Source: an uncultured Gellertiella sp. (GTDB lineage Bacteria > Pseudomonadota > Alphaproteobacteria > Rhizobiales > Rhizobiaceae). From it: 64,000 bases of DNA. How positions within the stretch are numbered: the stretch's first letter is position 1; each line of letters opens with the position of its first letter. Below the pieces are notes generated by a model, which was not told the origin of the DNA, did not search any database, and saw only the letters and a list, made by a program, of their open reading frames with translations. The stretch is taken from the NCBI RefSeq assembly GCF_963457605.1, contig NZ_OY735139.1:1826501-1890500 (forward strand). The letters run 5' to 3'. Made by a program: the position numbers and the translations under genes. Positions 18,995 to 30,073 of the stretch are shown here, piece by piece.

Positions 18995-21991
18995 TCAGCC
19001 CCCGAGCGCATCTTCAAGGAAGGCTGCCAACTGGGCCAGATGCTTCGACATCAGGCCGGTCGCAGGCGAGGCTGCCGCCGGACGCCCGGTATAGCGCACG
19101 CGCTGATACTTGGCGTCTATATGGGCGAGCACCCATTCGAGATAGGGATCGATGAAGGACCAGGCCCCCATGTTCTTCGGCTCTTCCTGGCACCAGACCA
19201 TCTCGGCATTGCGGAAGCGGGAGAGCTCGTTGATCAGCGCCTTGGCCGGGAACGGATAGAGCTGCTCGATGCGCAGCAGATAGACATCGTCGATGCCGCG
19301 CTTTTCGCGCTCTTCGTAAAGGTCGAAATAGACCTTGCCGGAGCACATCACCACGCGGCGGATCTTGTTGTCCTTCTGCAGCTTGACCGGGCTGTCCTTC
19401 AACACTTCCGCGTCATCCCACAGCAGGCGGTGGAACGAGGTTTCGCCCGCCATTTCCGCAAGGTTGGACACGGCCCGCTTGTGGCGCAGCAGCGATTTCG
19501 GCGTCATCATGATCAGCGGCTTTCTGAAGTCGCGTTTCATCTGGCGGCGCAGGATGTGGAAGTAGTTGGCAGGCGTCGTGACATTGGCGACCTGCATGTT
19601 GTCTTCCGCGCAAAGTTGCAGGAAGCGTTCCAGCCGGGCGGAGGAATGTTCCGGTCCCTGCCCCTCATAGCCGTGCGGCAGCAGGCAGACGAGGCCGGAC
19701 ATGCGCAGCCACTTCCTTTCGCCCGAAGAGACGAACTGGTCGAAGATCACCTGCGCGCCATTGGCAAAATCACCGAATTGTGCTTCCCAGAGGGTCAGCG
19801 CGCCCGGGCGGGCGAGCGAATAGCCATATTCGAAGCCGAGCACTGCCTCTTCCGACAGCATCGAGTTGATGACTTCATAGCGCGCCTGGGTCGGCGACAG
19901 GTTGGCGAGCGGAATATAGCGGGCTTCGGTTTCCTGGTCGTAGAGCACGGAATGGCGCTGCGAGAAGGTGCCGCGTTCGCAATCCTGGCCGGAGAGACGG
20001 ATCTTGACGCCATCGAGGCAGAGCGAGCCGAAGGCAAGCGCTTCGCCCATTGCCCAGTCGATCCCCTCGCCCGTCGCGATCATCTGGGCACGGCCATCCA
20101 TGAAGCGCTGCAGGGTCTTGTGGATGTTGAAGCCTTCCGGCACGTCCGAAAGCTTGCGGCCGATTTCCTTCAGTTGCTTCATCGGCACGGCGGTCTTGCC
20201 GCGCCGCTGCTCGTCGGCATTGTCGGCGACCCTGAGGCCCGACCAGACGCCATCCAGCCAGTCGGCCTTGTTCGGCTTGTAGGCCTGGCCCGCCTCGAAT
20301 TCGCGCTCCAGATGGGCGCGCCAGTCGGCCTTCATCTTCTCGTATTCGCCATCGGTGATCAGGCCTTCGGAGACGAGGCGGTCCGCATAGATCTGCGATA
20401 CCGGCTTGTGGCCACGGATGACCTTGTACATCTTCGGCTGGGTGAACGCGGGCTCGTCGCCTTCGTTATGGCCGAAGCGGCGGTAGCAGAACATGTCGAC
20501 GACGACGGGCTTGTGGAACTTCATGCGGAATTCGGTCGCAACCTTGGCCGCATAGACCACCGCTTCCGGATCGTCACCATTGACGTGGAAGATCGGTGCC
20601 TCGATCATCTTGGCGACATCGGACGGATAGGGCGACGAGCGCGAGAAGGCCGGATTGGTGGTAAACCCGATCTGGTTGTTGATGATGAAATGCATGGTAC
20701 CGGCGACCCGGTGACCGCGCAGGCCGGAAAGCCCGAGAATTTCAGCCACCACGCCCTGCCCGGCAAAGGCCGCATCGCCATGCAGCAGCAGCGGCAGCAC
20801 CTTGGCCCGTTCGCGCAAGGGGATGATGTCGCCCTCGAACACCTTGGCAAGCTGGTCCTGCTTGGCGCGCGCCTTGCCCATCACCACGGGATTGACGATT
20901 TCCAGATGCGAGGGGTTTGCCGTCAGCGACAGATGCACCTTGTTGCCGTCGAATTCCCGGTCGGAGGACGCGCCGAGATGGTACTTGACGTCGCCGGAGC
21001 CCTCGACCTCGTCGGGCTTGAAGGAGCCGCCCTTGAATTCGTGGAAGATCGCCCGGTGCGGCTTGCCCATCACCTGCGACAGCACGTTCAGGCGGCCGCG
21101 ATGGGCCATGCCGAGGACGATTTCCTGCAACCCTTCCTGGCCACCACGCTTGATGATCTGCTCGAGCGCCGGGATCAGCGATTCGCTGCCATCAAGGCCG
21201 AAACGCTTGGTACCCTTGTACTTGACGTCGATGAACTGCTCGAAGCCTTCCGCCTCGATCAGCTTCTGGAGGATCGCCTTCTTGCCCTGCGCGGTAAAGG
21301 CCACGCCCTTGTCCGGACCCTCGATGCGTTCCTGGATCCAGGCCTTTTCGTCCGGGTTGGAAATATGCATGAACTCGACGCCGAGGGTCGAGCAATAGGT
21401 CCGCTCCAGCAGTTCCTTCATCTCGCGCACGGTCGCATATTCGAGGCCAAGCACATTGTCGATGAAGATCGGGCGGTCCATGTCCTTTTCTTCAAAGCCA
21501 TAGGACTGCGGCGACAGCTCGCTGTAATCCTCCAGCGGATCGGCAAGGTTGAGCGGATCGAGATAGGCGTGCAGGTGACCGCGCATGCGGTAGGCGCGGA
21601 TCATCATGATGGCGCGGACGGAATCGCGGGTTGCCTGATGGACGTCGCCGGTATTGACCGGCGCGCCGGCGGCAACCGCAACCGCTTCGGCCCTGGCCTG
21701 AACCTTCTTGCCGATGTCCTTTTCGACCGTGCCCCAGTCGCCGTCAAGCGCCGAGACGAGATCGCCCCTTGCCGCCTGCGGCCAGTTGGCGCGCTGCCAG
21801 GACGCGCCTGCGGCAGCTTTCTTCACGTCCTCCGGCTTGTCGTCCAGCGCCTTGAAGAAGGCCCGCCATTCCTCGTTCACCGAAGAGGGATTGTCCTGAT
21901 AGCGCGCATAGAGCTGGTCGATATAGGCCGCGTTGGCACCGTCGAGGAACGATGTGATCTGGAACTGCTCGTTGGCTTCTTGCCTTGCCAT
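18995..21991 (-). CDS. sucA: 2-Oxoglutarate dehydrogenase E1
   Basis: The thiamine-diphosphate-dependent E1 decarboxylates 2-oxoglutarate and succinylates E2. The protein is 998 aa from ATG 21991 (MARQEANEQF), normal for Rhizobiaceae. Visible signatures are the N-terminal FLDGANAAYIDQLYARYQ, VLGMAHRGRLNVL, the ThDP-site GDAAFAGQGVV and INNQIGFTT, and FCYRRFGHNEGDEPAFTQP. It lies 255 bp after sucD across a structured gap, and precedes sucB. Confidence 0.97.
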   Translation of the reverse strand: MARQEANEQFQITSFLDGANAAYIDQLYARYQDNPSSVNEEWRAFFKALDDKPEDVKKAAAGASWQRANWPQAARGDLVSALDGDWGTVEKDIGKKVQARAEAVAVAAGAPVNTGDVHQATRDSVRAIMMIRAYRMRGHLHAYLDPLNLADPLEDYSELSPQSYGFEEKDMDRPIFIDNVLGLEYATVREMKELLERTYCSTLGVEFMHISNPDEKAWIQERIEGPDKGVAFTAQGKKAILQKLIEAEGFEQFIDVKYKGTKRFGLDGSESLIPALEQIIKRGGQEGLQEIVLGMAHRGRLNVLSQVMGKPHRAIFHEFKGGSFKPDEVEGSGDVKYHLGASSDREFDGNKVHLSLTANPSHLEIVNPVVMGKARAKQDQLAKVFEGDIIPLRERAKVLPLLLHGDAAFAGQGVVAEILGLSGLRGHRVAGTMHFIINNQIGFTTNPAFSRSSPYPSDVAKMIEAPIFHVNGDDPEAVVYAAKVATEFRMKFHKPVVVDMFCYRRFGHNEGDEPAFTQPKMYKVIRGHKPVSQIYADRLVSEGLITDGEYEKMKADWRAHLEREFEAGQAYKPNKADWLDGVWSGLRVADNADEQRRGKTAVPMKQLKEIGRKLSDVPEGFNIHKTLQRFMDGRAQMIATGEGIDWAMGEALAFGSLCLDGVKIRLSGQDCERGTFSQRHSVLYDQETEARYIPLANLSPTQARYEVINSMLSEEAVLGFEYGYSLARPGALTLWEAQFGDFANGAQVIFDQFVSSGERKWLRMSGLVCLLPHGYEGQGPEHSSARLERFLQLCAEDNMQVANVTTPANYFHILRRQMKRDFRKPLIMMTPKSLLRHKRAVSNLAEMAGETSFHRLLWDDAEVLKDSPVKLQKDNKIRRVVMCSGKVYFDLYEEREKRGIDDVYLLRIEQLYPFPAKALINELSRFRNAEMVWCQEEPKNMGAWSFIDPYLEWVLAHIDAKYQRVRYTGRPAAASPATGLMSKHLAQLAAFLEDALGG

Positions 21992-22181
21992 GATGTCCTG
22001 CGGGCCGCATCGACCCGCCTCCTTGGGTTGGTTACTGAACGCCAGAGAAGGAGCATGCACCGCGCCTTCGTCCGCTCACCCGATCCGGTTGGTATTGCAT
22101 GTCAACCGCCTGCTGCCCGGCTGGTTCCAGCTTTCCCGGACGAGAACCGGTCGGGCCTTGCCTCGGGGACTGCCGAAAATG

Positions 22182-22242
22182 CCGATACCGGGCAGGGAGA
22201 TTGCGTAAATCCTCTGCCCGGCTCTCATGTGTCTGGTATCGG
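22182..22242 (-). promoter_or_regulatory. Nested inverted repeats between sucD and sucA
   Basis: Two complementary pairs lie in the 255-bp gap: outer CCGATACC (22182-22189) with GGTATCGG (22235-22242), and inner CCGGGCAG (22188-22195) with CTGCCCGG (22214-22221). The two share two bases on the left, so they can form as a bulged nested stem or as alternatives. The element starts four bases from the sucD stop. It may protect the upstream mRNA or attenuate readthrough into sucA; this is inference. Confidence 0.5.
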
Positions 22243-22246
22243 CGGG

Positions 22247-23149
22247 TCAGCCCTTCAGGACTTCAACCAGCGTCTTGCCAAGCCGGGCCGGAGAGGGCGA
22301 GACGCGGATGCCTGCCCGTTCCATCGCCGCGATCTTGTCTTCCGCGCCGCCCTTGCCGCCCGAAATCACCGCGCCGGCATGGCCCATGGTGCGGCCGGGA
22401 GGGGCGGTGCGGCCGGCGATGAAGCCGACCATCGGCTTCTTGCGGCCACGCCTGGCCTCATCGATCAGGAACTGCGCGGCATCTTCTTCCGCCGAACCGC
22501 CGATTTCGCCGATCATGATGATCGACCGGGTTTCCTCGTCAGCGAGGAACATTTCAAGGATATCGATGAATTCCGTGCCCTTGACCGGGTCGCCGCCGAT
22601 GCCGACAGCCGTGGTCTGGCCGAGACCTTCGTTCGAGGTCTGGAACACCGCTTCATAGGTGAGGGTTCCCGAACGCGAGAGAACGCCGACCGAGCCCTTC
22701 TTGAAGATGTTGCCGGGCATGATGCCGATCTTGCATTCGTTCGGTGTCAGAACGCCGGGGCAGTTCGGGCCGATCAGCCGCGAGGTCGACTTTTCCAGCC
22801 GTGCCTTGACCTTGACCATGTCGGCAACCGGAATGCCTTCGGTGATGCAGACGATCAGCGGAATTTCCGCATCGATGGCTTCGACGATGGCTGCCGCGGC
22901 ACCTGCCGGAGGAACGTAGATCACCGAGGCATTGGCCCCGGTCGCATCGCGGCCTTCGGCCACCGACTTGAAGATCGGCAGGCTCTCGCCCTTCGAGCCC
23001 GTCCAGGTCTCGCCACCCTTCGATGGATGGATGCCGCCGACCATCTTCGTGCCGTGATAGGCCAGCGCCTGCTCGGTATGGAAGGTGCCGGTCTTGCCGG
23101 TCAGGCCCTGGACCAGAACCCTGGTGTCTTTGTTGATCAGGATGGACAT
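22247..23149 (-). CDS. sucD: Succinyl-CoA synthetase subunit alpha
   Basis: The alpha subunit binds CoA and carries the phosphohistidine in the reversible conversion of succinyl-CoA to succinate with ATP or GTP formation. The 300-aa protein shows the CoA-binding domain ([20 protein letters not shown]-like start), the NCPGVLTP loop, and the active histidine in [17 protein letters not shown]. It follows sucC by three bases. Confidence 0.97.
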   Translation of the reverse strand: MSILINKDTRVLVQGLTGKTGTFHTEQALAYHGTKMVGGIHPSKGGETWTGSKGESLPIFKSVAEGRDATGANASVIYVPPAGAAAAIVEAIDAEIPLIVCITEGIPVADMVKVKARLEKSTSRLIGPNCPGVLTPNECKIGIMPGNIFKKGSVGVLSRSGTLTYEAVFQTSNEGLGQTTAVGIGGDPVKGTEFIDILEMFLADEETRSIIMIGEIGGSAEEDAAQFLIDEARRGRKKPMVGFIAGRTAPPGRTMGHAGAVISGGKGGAEDKIAAMERAGIRVSPSPARLGKTLVEVLKG

Positions 23150-23152
23150 GGA

Positions 23153-24349
23153 TCAGGCTCCTTTCACGGCGGCAACGATCTTCTGGGCGGCATCGTCCAG
23201 ATCGTCGGCGGAGATGACGTTCAGGCCGGATTCATTGATGATTTTCTTGCCGAGCTCGACATTGGTGCCTTCGAGGCGCACGACGAGGGGAACCTTGAGG
23301 CCAACCTCCTTGACCGCCGCGATCACCCCTTCGGCAATCACGTCACATTTCATGATGCCGCCGAAGATGTTGACCAGGATGCCCTTGACCGCCGGATCGG
23401 CGGTGATGATCTTGAAGGCTGCGGTGACCTTTTCCTTCGAGGCACCGCCGCCGACATCGAGGAAGTTCGCAGGCTCGGCGCCATAGAGCTTGATGATGTC
23501 CATGGTCGCCATGGCAAGGCCTGCCCCATTGACCATGCAGCCGATATTGCCGTCGAGCGCGACATAGGCGAGGTCATATTTGGAAGCCTCGATTTCCTTT
23601 TCGTCTTCCTCGGTGAGGTCGCGCAGCGCCTGCACGTCGGGATGACGGAAGGTGGCATTGCCGTCGAAGGACATCTTGGCATCAAGCACGCGCAGGTGGC
23701 CGTCCTTCATGACGATCAGCGGGTTGACCTCGAGCAGGCTCATGTCCTTCTCGACAAAGGCCTTGTAGAGGATCGGGAACAGCCTGTCGCCGTCAGCCCG
23801 GGCAGCGCCATCGAGCTTCAGGGCATCTGACAGCGCCTTGAGGTCGGCAGCGGTGACCCCAGCGCTGGGGTCGATGGCAACCGAAATGATCTTTTCCGGC
23901 GTATGCTCGGCAACCGCCTCGATGTCCATACCGCCTTCGGTGGAGACCACGAAGGCCACGCGGCCGACGGTGCGGTCCACCAGCAGCGACAGGTAGAGTT
24001 CGCGGGCGATATCGGCACCGTCCTCGATATAGAGGCGGTTGACCTGCTTGCCCGCCGGGCCGGTCTGCTTGGTCACCAGCGTGTGGCCAAGCATTTCCCT
24101 TGCATTGCTGACGACCTCGTCGATCGACTTCGACAGGCGGACACCGCCCTTGGAGTCAGGTCCGAGTTCCTTGAACTTGCCCTTGCCGCGGCCACCGGCA
24201 TGGATCTGGCTTTTCACCACATAAAGCGGGCCGGGAAGCTTGGCCGCAGCAGCGGCAGCCTCCTCGGCAGTAAAGATGGCAACGCCTTCGGCAACCGGCG
24301 CGCCATAGCCCTTCAGCAGGGCTTTCGCCTGATATTCATGAATGTTCAT
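23153..24349 (-). CDS. sucC: Succinyl-CoA synthetase subunit beta
   Basis: The 398-aa beta subunit carries the ATP-grasp nucleotide site and succinate-binding site. Recognisable parts are [57 protein letters not shown] and [12 protein letters not shown]. Length and start are typical. It lies 35 bp after mdh and directly before sucD. Confidence 0.97.
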   Translation of the reverse strand: MNIHEYQAKALLKGYGAPVAEGVAIFTAEEAAAAAAKLPGPLYVVKSQIHAGGRGKGKFKELGPDSKGGVRLSKSIDEVVSNAREMLGHTLVTKQTGPAGKQVNRLYIEDGADIARELYLSLLVDRTVGRVAFVVSTEGGMDIEAVAEHTPEKIISVAIDPSAGVTAADLKALSDALKLDGAARADGDRLFPILYKAFVEKDMSLLEVNPLIVMKDGHLRVLDAKMSFDGNATFRHPDVQALRDLTEEDEKEIEASKYDLAYVALDGNIGCMVNGAGLAMATMDIIKLYGAEPANFLDVGGGASKEKVTAAFKIITADPAVKGILVNIFGGIMKCDVIAEGVIAAVKEVGLKVPLVVRLEGTNVELGKKIINESGLNVISADDLDDAAQKIVAAVKGA

Positions 24350-24384
24350 GGGGTCTAACCTTTGATCGGAGGTCGGTATGACGA

Positions 24385-25452
<1,068 letters not shown>

Positions 25453-25487
25453 TTAGTCGCTGCATTTTCAATCGGTTATATGGCTTT

Positions 25488-25509
25488 TATCTTACGTGAA
25501 CGTAAGATA
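25488..25509. promoter_or_regulatory. Perfect 22-bp palindrome upstream of mdh (candidate operator)
   Basis: The arms TATCTTACGT (25488-25497) and ACGTAAGATA (25500-25509) are perfect complements across a GA spacer. It lies 140 bp upstream of the mdh ATG and 20 bp past the zapE stop. There is no T-run on either side, so it does not look like a terminator; the short spacer and symmetry suit a dimeric regulator. The TTACGT half-sites resemble those of several MerR-type regulators, but the binding protein is unknown. Confidence 0.6.
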
Positions 25510-25529
25510 TTTATGACGGTTGAGTGACT

Positions 25530-26687
25530 TCAGCCGTGCCTTTTCCGATGCAGACTCAGATAATCCGCGCTGCGCATTTCGAAAAGTCTGGAGATGGTCC
25601 GGTCAAATTCGAACCCTTCCACACCTTTTTTCTCGGTCATGAGATGATCCGGCATGGCATCTGCCGATATGAAAAGCCGGTTCGCGTGGTCGTAGAAAGT
25701 ATCGACCAGGTTGATGAACCGCTTTGTCGCATTGCGCCTGTCGGGACCGAGAAGCGGAACATGATCAAGAAATACTGTATGAAAATCATTAGCAATTAAT
25801 AAATAGTCTGAGGCACCGAGCGGTTGCTCGCAGAGATCGGCGAAGGTGAAGCGTGCCGCCCTGCCTGCCGCGCGCGGCACCTTGATCACCCGGCCCTTCA
25901 GCGGCAGCTCCACGGGCTTTTCGCGGTGCCCGCTTGCCGCCCGCTCCCAGGCCGCCTCCATGGCCGCATCGGCTTGCTGTGACAGCGGCGCGTGATAGAC
26001 CGGCAGGCTGTCGAGCTTTTCCATCCGGTAATCGGTGGCGCTGTCCAGCGACACGACATCGGCATGCTTCTTCAGGATCTCGACAAAGGGCAGGAACAGG
26101 CCGCGATTGAGCCCGTCACGATAGAGATCGTCGGGGGCAACATTCGAGGTGGCAACCAGCACGCAACCATGGGCGAACAATTCGCCGAACAGCCGTGAGA
26201 GGATCATCGCATCGGCAATATCAGTCACCGAAAACTCGTCGAAGCAGAGAAGATCGGCCTGCTCCAGCAGGTCGGCGGCAACCGGTGGCACCGGATCTGT
26301 GAGCTTCGTCTCGCCGCGCTTCAGCTTCTGCCGGTGGGCATGAATGCGGTTGTGCACATCCGCCATGAATTCATGGAAATGGGCGCGACGCTTTTTTTGA
26401 ACCGGTGCCAGCTCGAAGAACATGTCCATCAGCATGGTCTTGCCACGTCCGACGGAGCCGTGGACATAAAGACCGTGGATCGGTTCGCTGCGCTTGCGCC
26501 GTGCGGCAAACAACCAGCCGAGCGCACTGGTCTTGGCAGCGGGGCGGCTTTCCTTCAGCGCAGAAAGGATGCGGTCGAGCCGGGCGGCAACCGCCATCTG
26601 GGCGGGATCGGCCTGCAATGCCCCCGAGCCCGTCAGTGCCTTCAGCTTCTCGCTGACACTCAGGGCATAGTCCGGCATTGGCTGCAT
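25530..26687 (-). CDS. zapE: Cell division protein ZapE (AFG1-like ATPase)
   Basis: An AAA-type ATPase of the AFG1/ZapE family; in E. coli ZapE acts on the Z ring, and the mitochondrial homologue helps turn over respiratory complex subunits. Walker A is HGSVGRGKTMLMD, Walker B LLCFDEFSVTD, followed by ATSNVAPDDLYRDGLNR, a conserved family segment. The start is uncertain: ATGs at 26687 and 26678 are both possible and the frame is open to 26723. It lies upstream of mdh on the same strand, separated by the palindrome. Confidence 0.93.
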   Translation of the reverse strand: MQPMPDYALSVSEKLKALTGSGALQADPAQMAVAARLDRILSALKESRPAAKTSALGWLFAARRKRSEPIHGLYVHGSVGRGKTMLMDMFFELAPVQKKRRAHFHEFMADVHNRIHAHRQKLKRGETKLTDPVPPVAADLLEQADLLCFDEFSVTDIADAMILSRLFGELFAHGCVLVATSNVAPDDLYRDGLNRGLFLPFVEILKKHADVVSLDSATDYRMEKLDSLPVYHAPLSQQADAAMEAAWERAASGHREKPVELPLKGRVIKVPRAAGRAARFTFADLCEQPLGASDYLLIANDFHTVFLDHVPLLGPDRRNATKRFINLVDTFYDHANRLFISADAMPDHLMTEKKGVEGFEFDRTISRLFEMRSADYLSLHRKRHG

Positions 26688-26821
26688 GCGGTTTTCCGAT
26701 GCTGATGGAAACAGAAGGCGCACCGATTAAACCGCAAAGGATTTAAGGAGCGATTACACGGACGGTCAGGGAATGAAACCCTCCGGGGGACGATGTGCAT
26801 CGCCGCACGCGCAAAGCGCCA

Positions 26822-26843
26822 CCGCGCCGGTCCTGCGGCGCGG
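26822..26843 (-). terminator. Possible terminator of the Omp19-like gene
   Basis: Arms CCGCGCCG (26822-26829) and CGGCGCGG (26836-26843) pair perfectly over a six-base loop just past the stop of the lipoprotein gene. The following T content is weak (CTTTG), so function is uncertain. Confidence 0.4.
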
Positions 26844-26861
26844 GATCAAACGCGAGACAAC

Positions 26862-27389
26862 CTAGCGGCTGAGCGTGATCGGCTGGCCGCTGGCGGTGCG
26901 GCCGTCAAACTTGTTGTCGGCAGTCTTGAAGACGGAGCCGACAACATTGCCGTTGGTATCCTTGAACTGCACCTGCTTGCCCGCCACTTCCCAGGACCGC
27001 ACCGCGGTCAGTTCACCCGCGCAACCGCGCGTGCCGCCGCGCGATCCGCTGCCGAGATTGGTCAGCGTCAGGAACATGTCACAGCTATTGGCACCGGAGA
27101 CACGCCAGTTGCCGACCATGGCTTCCTTCTTCACGTCGAGCGCATTGGCGGCCATCGGGTCGGCAGCGCCCGGCTGCAGGGAGGCCTGCTGGTTGGTCGG
27201 AGCGGCCGGGAAGGCACCCGGAGCGCCGGGGGCCGGAAGCTGGTTCGACTGGACCGCCGGGACCGGCTGGGCTGCCAGCGGTGCAGGCGACAGCGAAGCC
27301 TGCTGGCCATAGCCGCCGTCAAAGGTACGCTGGCATCCGCCAAGCGCCAGAACCATGGCCAAACCCGTCGCCGCATTCCTGAACCGCAT
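26862..27389 (-). CDS. Omp19-like outer-membrane lipoprotein, AprI/Inh protease-inhibitor family
   Basis: A 175-aa lipoprotein. The lipobox LALGGC ends at about residue 19, giving a lipidated mature protein, followed by a Pro/Ala/Gln-rich linker and a C-terminal AprI/Inh beta-barrel domain with paired cysteines (GANSCDMF and GTRGCAGEL) and the closing GQPITLSR. That ending and layout match Brucella Omp19, which is reported to inhibit proteases. The start is ATG 27389; the upstream frame is unsupported. Confidence 0.85.
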   Translation of the reverse strand: MRFRNAATGLAMVLALGGCQRTFDGGYGQQASLSPAPLAAQPVPAVQSNQLPAPGAPGAFPAAPTNQQASLQPGAADPMAANALDVKKEAMVGNWRVSGANSCDMFLTLTNLGSGSRGGTRGCAGELTAVRSWEVAGKQVQFKDTNGNVVGSVFKTADNKFDGRTASGQPITLSR

Positions 27390-27534
27390 TATCCCGCTCC
27401 TGCTCTTTGCGCCGCCGTCATAGTTGCGTGCAATCATGGCGGAAATATCGTGAATCCGTGCCAATAATCAAGCGCCACAACCGCGCAATGCCCGGTGCGG
27501 TAACGCAGGTGCAGCATTTTGCGGGCAGGCGGTG

Positions 27535-27969
27535 TCAAGTGGCAACACTCGGCACCCAGACATAGCCTTCCCCATCGACAAGATGACATTCCCTGAGACC
27601 GTGCGGCTTGTCGATACTGCCGGCAAGAACCGTAGCGCCCGACGCAATAGCCCGTTGTTCGGCCCGATCGGGATCAAGCCCGTAGAGCCTCAGCTCGATC
27701 CCCCGACCCCGGATCGTCTCGCCCTCGAACACGCCGCGAAATTCGTGGGTTCGATAGGTCCAGTCGGAATGAAGAAGAAACAGCGAGCCGAGGATCTCGA
27801 ATGTGGCAAAATCCCTGTCGCCCCGGATCAGCCGCGCGCCAAGCACATCGCGGCAAAACCGGATTTCAGCGCCGACATCCCGGCACAGCAGATTGACCCC
27901 AAGCCCGCGCGGCAGGCGCCTGCCGAAATCTTCCGCCTCGAGTGTCGATAGCGCGTCCATGTCGATCAT
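27535..27969 (-). CDS. VOC-superfamily (glyoxalase/dioxygenase-like) protein
   Basis: A 144-aa single-domain VOC-fold protein built of paired beta-alpha-beta-beta-beta modules (LGVNLLCRDVGAEIRFCRDVL near the start; GYVWVPS at the end). Such proteins bind a metal and act as lyases, dioxygenases or resistance proteins. The specific activity cannot be assigned. It lies after the nucleotidyltransferase on the same strand, with palindromic repeat A in between. Confidence 0.75.
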   Translation of the reverse strand: MIDMDALSTLEAEDFGRRLPRGLGVNLLCRDVGAEIRFCRDVLGARLIRGDRDFATFEILGSLFLLHSDWTYRTHEFRGVFEGETIRGRGIELRLYGLDPDRAEQRAIASGATVLAGSIDKPHGLRECHLVDGEGYVWVPSVAT

Positions 27970-27992
27970 CTCCGGCCCTCCCGCAGGACAGG

Positions 27993-28033
27993 CTAGAGTT
28001 TGTCTGGTTCAATAAGAACCTGACAGATTCTAG
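27993..28033. repeat. Palindromic repeat A, copy 2
   Basis: Arms CTAGAGTTTGTCTGGTTC (27993-28010) and GAACCTGACAGATTCTAG (28016-28033) enclose a five-base loop, with about three mismatches. The core GGTTC-N5-GAACCTGACAGA matches copies 1 and 3. It lies between the nucleotidyltransferase and the VOC gene. Confidence 0.8.
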
Positions 28034-28095
28034 GACAGCGGTTTCGACAGCACAAACAAAAAATATTCAGGACTGCCGGTCGCAAGCGCCCGGCC

Positions 28096-28908
28096 TCAGC
28101 CGCCGCGCAGCACTTCGGACCGGTAATATTCATCCGCCACGGACAGCTTGTCCTCGCCGGGAGGTCGCGCGGCCAGCCTTGCCCTGATCTCCGGCAAACG
28201 CCGTTCGAAGTCGCCAAAAACCTTCAGCAGTTCCGGTGGCGGGCTGGAGACCCCGAGCTCCCGGGTGATCTTCTTTCGCGCCACCAGTTGCAGGATCACC
28301 TCTTTCGCCTCCGGCGCAAGCCGGGTCTCCTGCATTACCTCAAGCATGTTCATCGGCGGCAGGGCGGCAAAATCCCGCTGGTCAAGCCAGAGCAGCGCCA
28401 GGGCCGGACGCAGTGCATAGAGGATCTTCTTGATCTTCACCGCCTGCGTGCCGTTCATCACCATCTGGCTGTGATAGAGGCCGGCATAGTGGAGCGCCAC
28501 CCTGGCGGGGTCGACGATGTCATCGAGCGCGGACTGCAACCGCTCTCGAAACCCCGGCTGTTCTTCATAGGTAATGGGCGATTTCAGCCATTCGACGATC
28601 ACCGCATTGCCCTTCAGCGCCAGCAGCAGCGCCTTCTTCAGGTCCCAGCCACCGGTATCGACATCGCCGATGATCGGAAATTCGATGACATCGCGGTGCG
28701 GATGCAGGCCGAGGTGATCATCGGCTTTGCGGACATAGACGAAGCGGCAGTCATAATCGCTGTCGGGCGAGGCAAAGCCCCAGGCCCGGCTGCCGCTTTC
28801 GATGGCCAGTCCGATGCGGATGCCCTGCGCCCGGACGGACGCAAGGCGGTTCTTGATTTCGGCTACCACGCCGGGGTCGAACTCCTCTGGAAGAGCCTCG
28901 CCCGTCAT
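28096..28908 (-). CDS. DNA polymerase beta superfamily nucleotidyltransferase (YcgL/COG3541-like)
   Basis: A 270-aa protein with the nucleotidyltransferase core: the [18 protein letters not shown] motif near residue 40 supplies the Gly-Ser and two metal-binding Asp residues. The all-alpha C-terminal part resembles predicted nucleotidyltransferases of the YcgL type, whose substrate is unknown; tRNA, protein or small-molecule targets are all possible. Its ATG overlaps the sdhB stop by four bases (ATGA), so it is translated with succinate dehydrogenase. Confidence 0.8.
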   Translation of the reverse strand: MTGEALPEEFDPGVVAEIKNRLASVRAQGIRIGLAIESGSRAWGFASPDSDYDCRFVYVRKADDHLGLHPHRDVIEFPIIGDVDTGGWDLKKALLLALKGNAVIVEWLKSPITYEEQPGFRERLQSALDDIVDPARVALHYAGLYHSQMVMNGTQAVKIKKILYALRPALALLWLDQRDFAALPPMNMLEVMQETRLAPEAKEVILQLVARKKITRELGVSSPPPELLKVFGDFERRLPEIRARLAARPPGEDKLSVADEYYRSEVLRGG

Positions 28909-29684
28909 ACCCGGCGTTCGACCAGCATCTTCTTGATTTCGGCAATCGCCTTGGCCGGGTTCAGACCCTTCGGGCAGGTCTGGGCACAGTTCATGATCGT
29001 GTGGCAGCGATAGAGCCGGAAGGGATCTTCCAGATTGTCGAGCCGCTCGCCCGTCGCCTCGTCGCGGCTGTCGATCAGCCAGCGATAGGCCTGCAGAAGC
29101 ACGGCGGGGCCGAGATAGCGGTCACCGTTCCACCAGTAGCTCGGGCAGGACGTCGAGCAGCAGGCGCACAGGATGCATTCATAAAGACCGTCCAGCTTCT
29201 GGCGGTCGTCATGGCTCTGCTTCCATTCCTTGGCAGGCGTTGGCGACACCGTCTTCAGCCAGGGCTCGATCGAGCGGTGCTGGGCATAGAAATGCGTAAG
29301 GTCGGGCACGAGGTCCTTGACCACGGGCATGTGCGGCAGCGGATAGATTTTCACCGCGCCGCTGATTTCATCCATGCCCTTGGTGCAGGCCAGCGTATTG
29401 GTGCCGTCGATATTCATCGCGCAGGAGCCGCAGATGCCTTCCCGGCAGGAGCGGCGCAGCGTCAGCGTCGGGTCGATGTTGTTCTTGATGTAGAGAAGTC
29501 CGTCGAGAACCATCGGACCGCAATCGTCGACATCGATATAGAACGTATCGATGCTCGGATTCTTGCCGTCGTCGGGGCTCCAGCGATAGACCCGGTATTC
29601 GCGAACATTCTTCGCGCCCGAGGGCTTCGGCCAGACCTTGCCTTCACGGATCTCGGAGTTTTTGGGAAGTGCGAGTTCAACCAT
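28905..29684 (-). CDS. sdhB: Succinate dehydrogenase iron-sulphur subunit
   Basis: The 259-aa subunit carries three Fe-S clusters between SdhA and the membrane quinone site. The [2Fe-2S] ligands lie in CREGICGSC and TLAC; the [4Fe-4S] and [3Fe-4S] ligands in [16 protein letters not shown] and [15 protein letters not shown]. Its ATG overlaps the stop of the VapD-like gene by one base (TAATG) instead of following sdhA directly, which is unusual. Confidence 0.97.
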   Translation of the reverse strand: MVELALPKNSEIREGKVWPKPSGAKNVREYRVYRWSPDDGKNPSIDTFYIDVDDCGPMVLDGLLYIKNNIDPTLTLRRSCREGICGSCAMNIDGTNTLACTKGMDEISGAVKIYPLPHMPVVKDLVPDLTHFYAQHRSIEPWLKTVSPTPAKEWKQSHDDRQKLDGLYECILCACCSTSCPSYWWNGDRYLGPAVLLQAYRWLIDSRDEATGERLDNLEDPFRLYRCHTIMNCAQTCPKGLNPAKAIAEIKKMLVERRV

Positions 29685-29998
29685 TATCTAGCCATGCCTT
29701 TTGCCATGAGCGCCAATTCGATTGCTGGCATCAAATCGTTATTGTCTTCGATCCGCAGCATCCGGATATCCGTGACCGCAGGAGCGAACCATTCATATTC
29801 CAGCGTAAGTCTCTGAACAGCAATCTGACACTTTACGCTATCGATCGTTTCATCGCCAAAGTAGACACTGCCTTGCTGGCGATCAAAACCTTGAGCACGC
29901 AGGAATTTTGCGATGTCATTATACGCATTTTGCCAGGACGCGTTGTGATCGCTGCGCTTCAGCGTTTCGGTATCAAGATCGAATGTGATTGCAAACAT
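29684..29998 (-). CDS. vapD: VapD-like endoribonuclease inserted in the sdh operon
   Basis: A 104-aa protein matching the VapD family, Cas2-like ferredoxin-fold RNases first known from virulence plasmids and Helicobacter. It shows the opening MFAITFDLD with the conserved Asp, then [33 protein letters not shown] and a C-terminal helix. I place the start at ATG 29998 (AGGTC just upstream; the frame extends to 30070). By eye its base composition is more AT-rich than its neighbours, suggesting transfer. It starts 76 bp after sdhA and its stop overlaps the sdhB start. No VapX-type antitoxin is evident beside it. Confidence 0.82.
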   Translation of the reverse strand: MFAITFDLDTETLKRSDHNASWQNAYNDIAKFLRAQGFDRQQGSVYFGDETIDSVKCQIAVQRLTLEYEWFAPAVTDIRMLRIEDNNDLMPAIELALMAKGMAR

Positions 29999-30073
29999 TG
30001 ACCTGAATTGCCTTCTGTTATGTCCAATCATGTTCATGGCGATCTTCCTTTCATCGCCAGCCTGACCCAATTC

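Noticed and set aside
18917-23830. 1637-codon open frame on the plus strand
   Set aside because: It is the antisense of sucA, sucD and sucC, all of which are clearly the real genes; long antisense frames are expected at this GC content.
29684-29998. Cas2 of a CRISPR system
   Set aside because: The fold family is related, but no cas genes or repeat array exist in the window and the motifs fit VapD.
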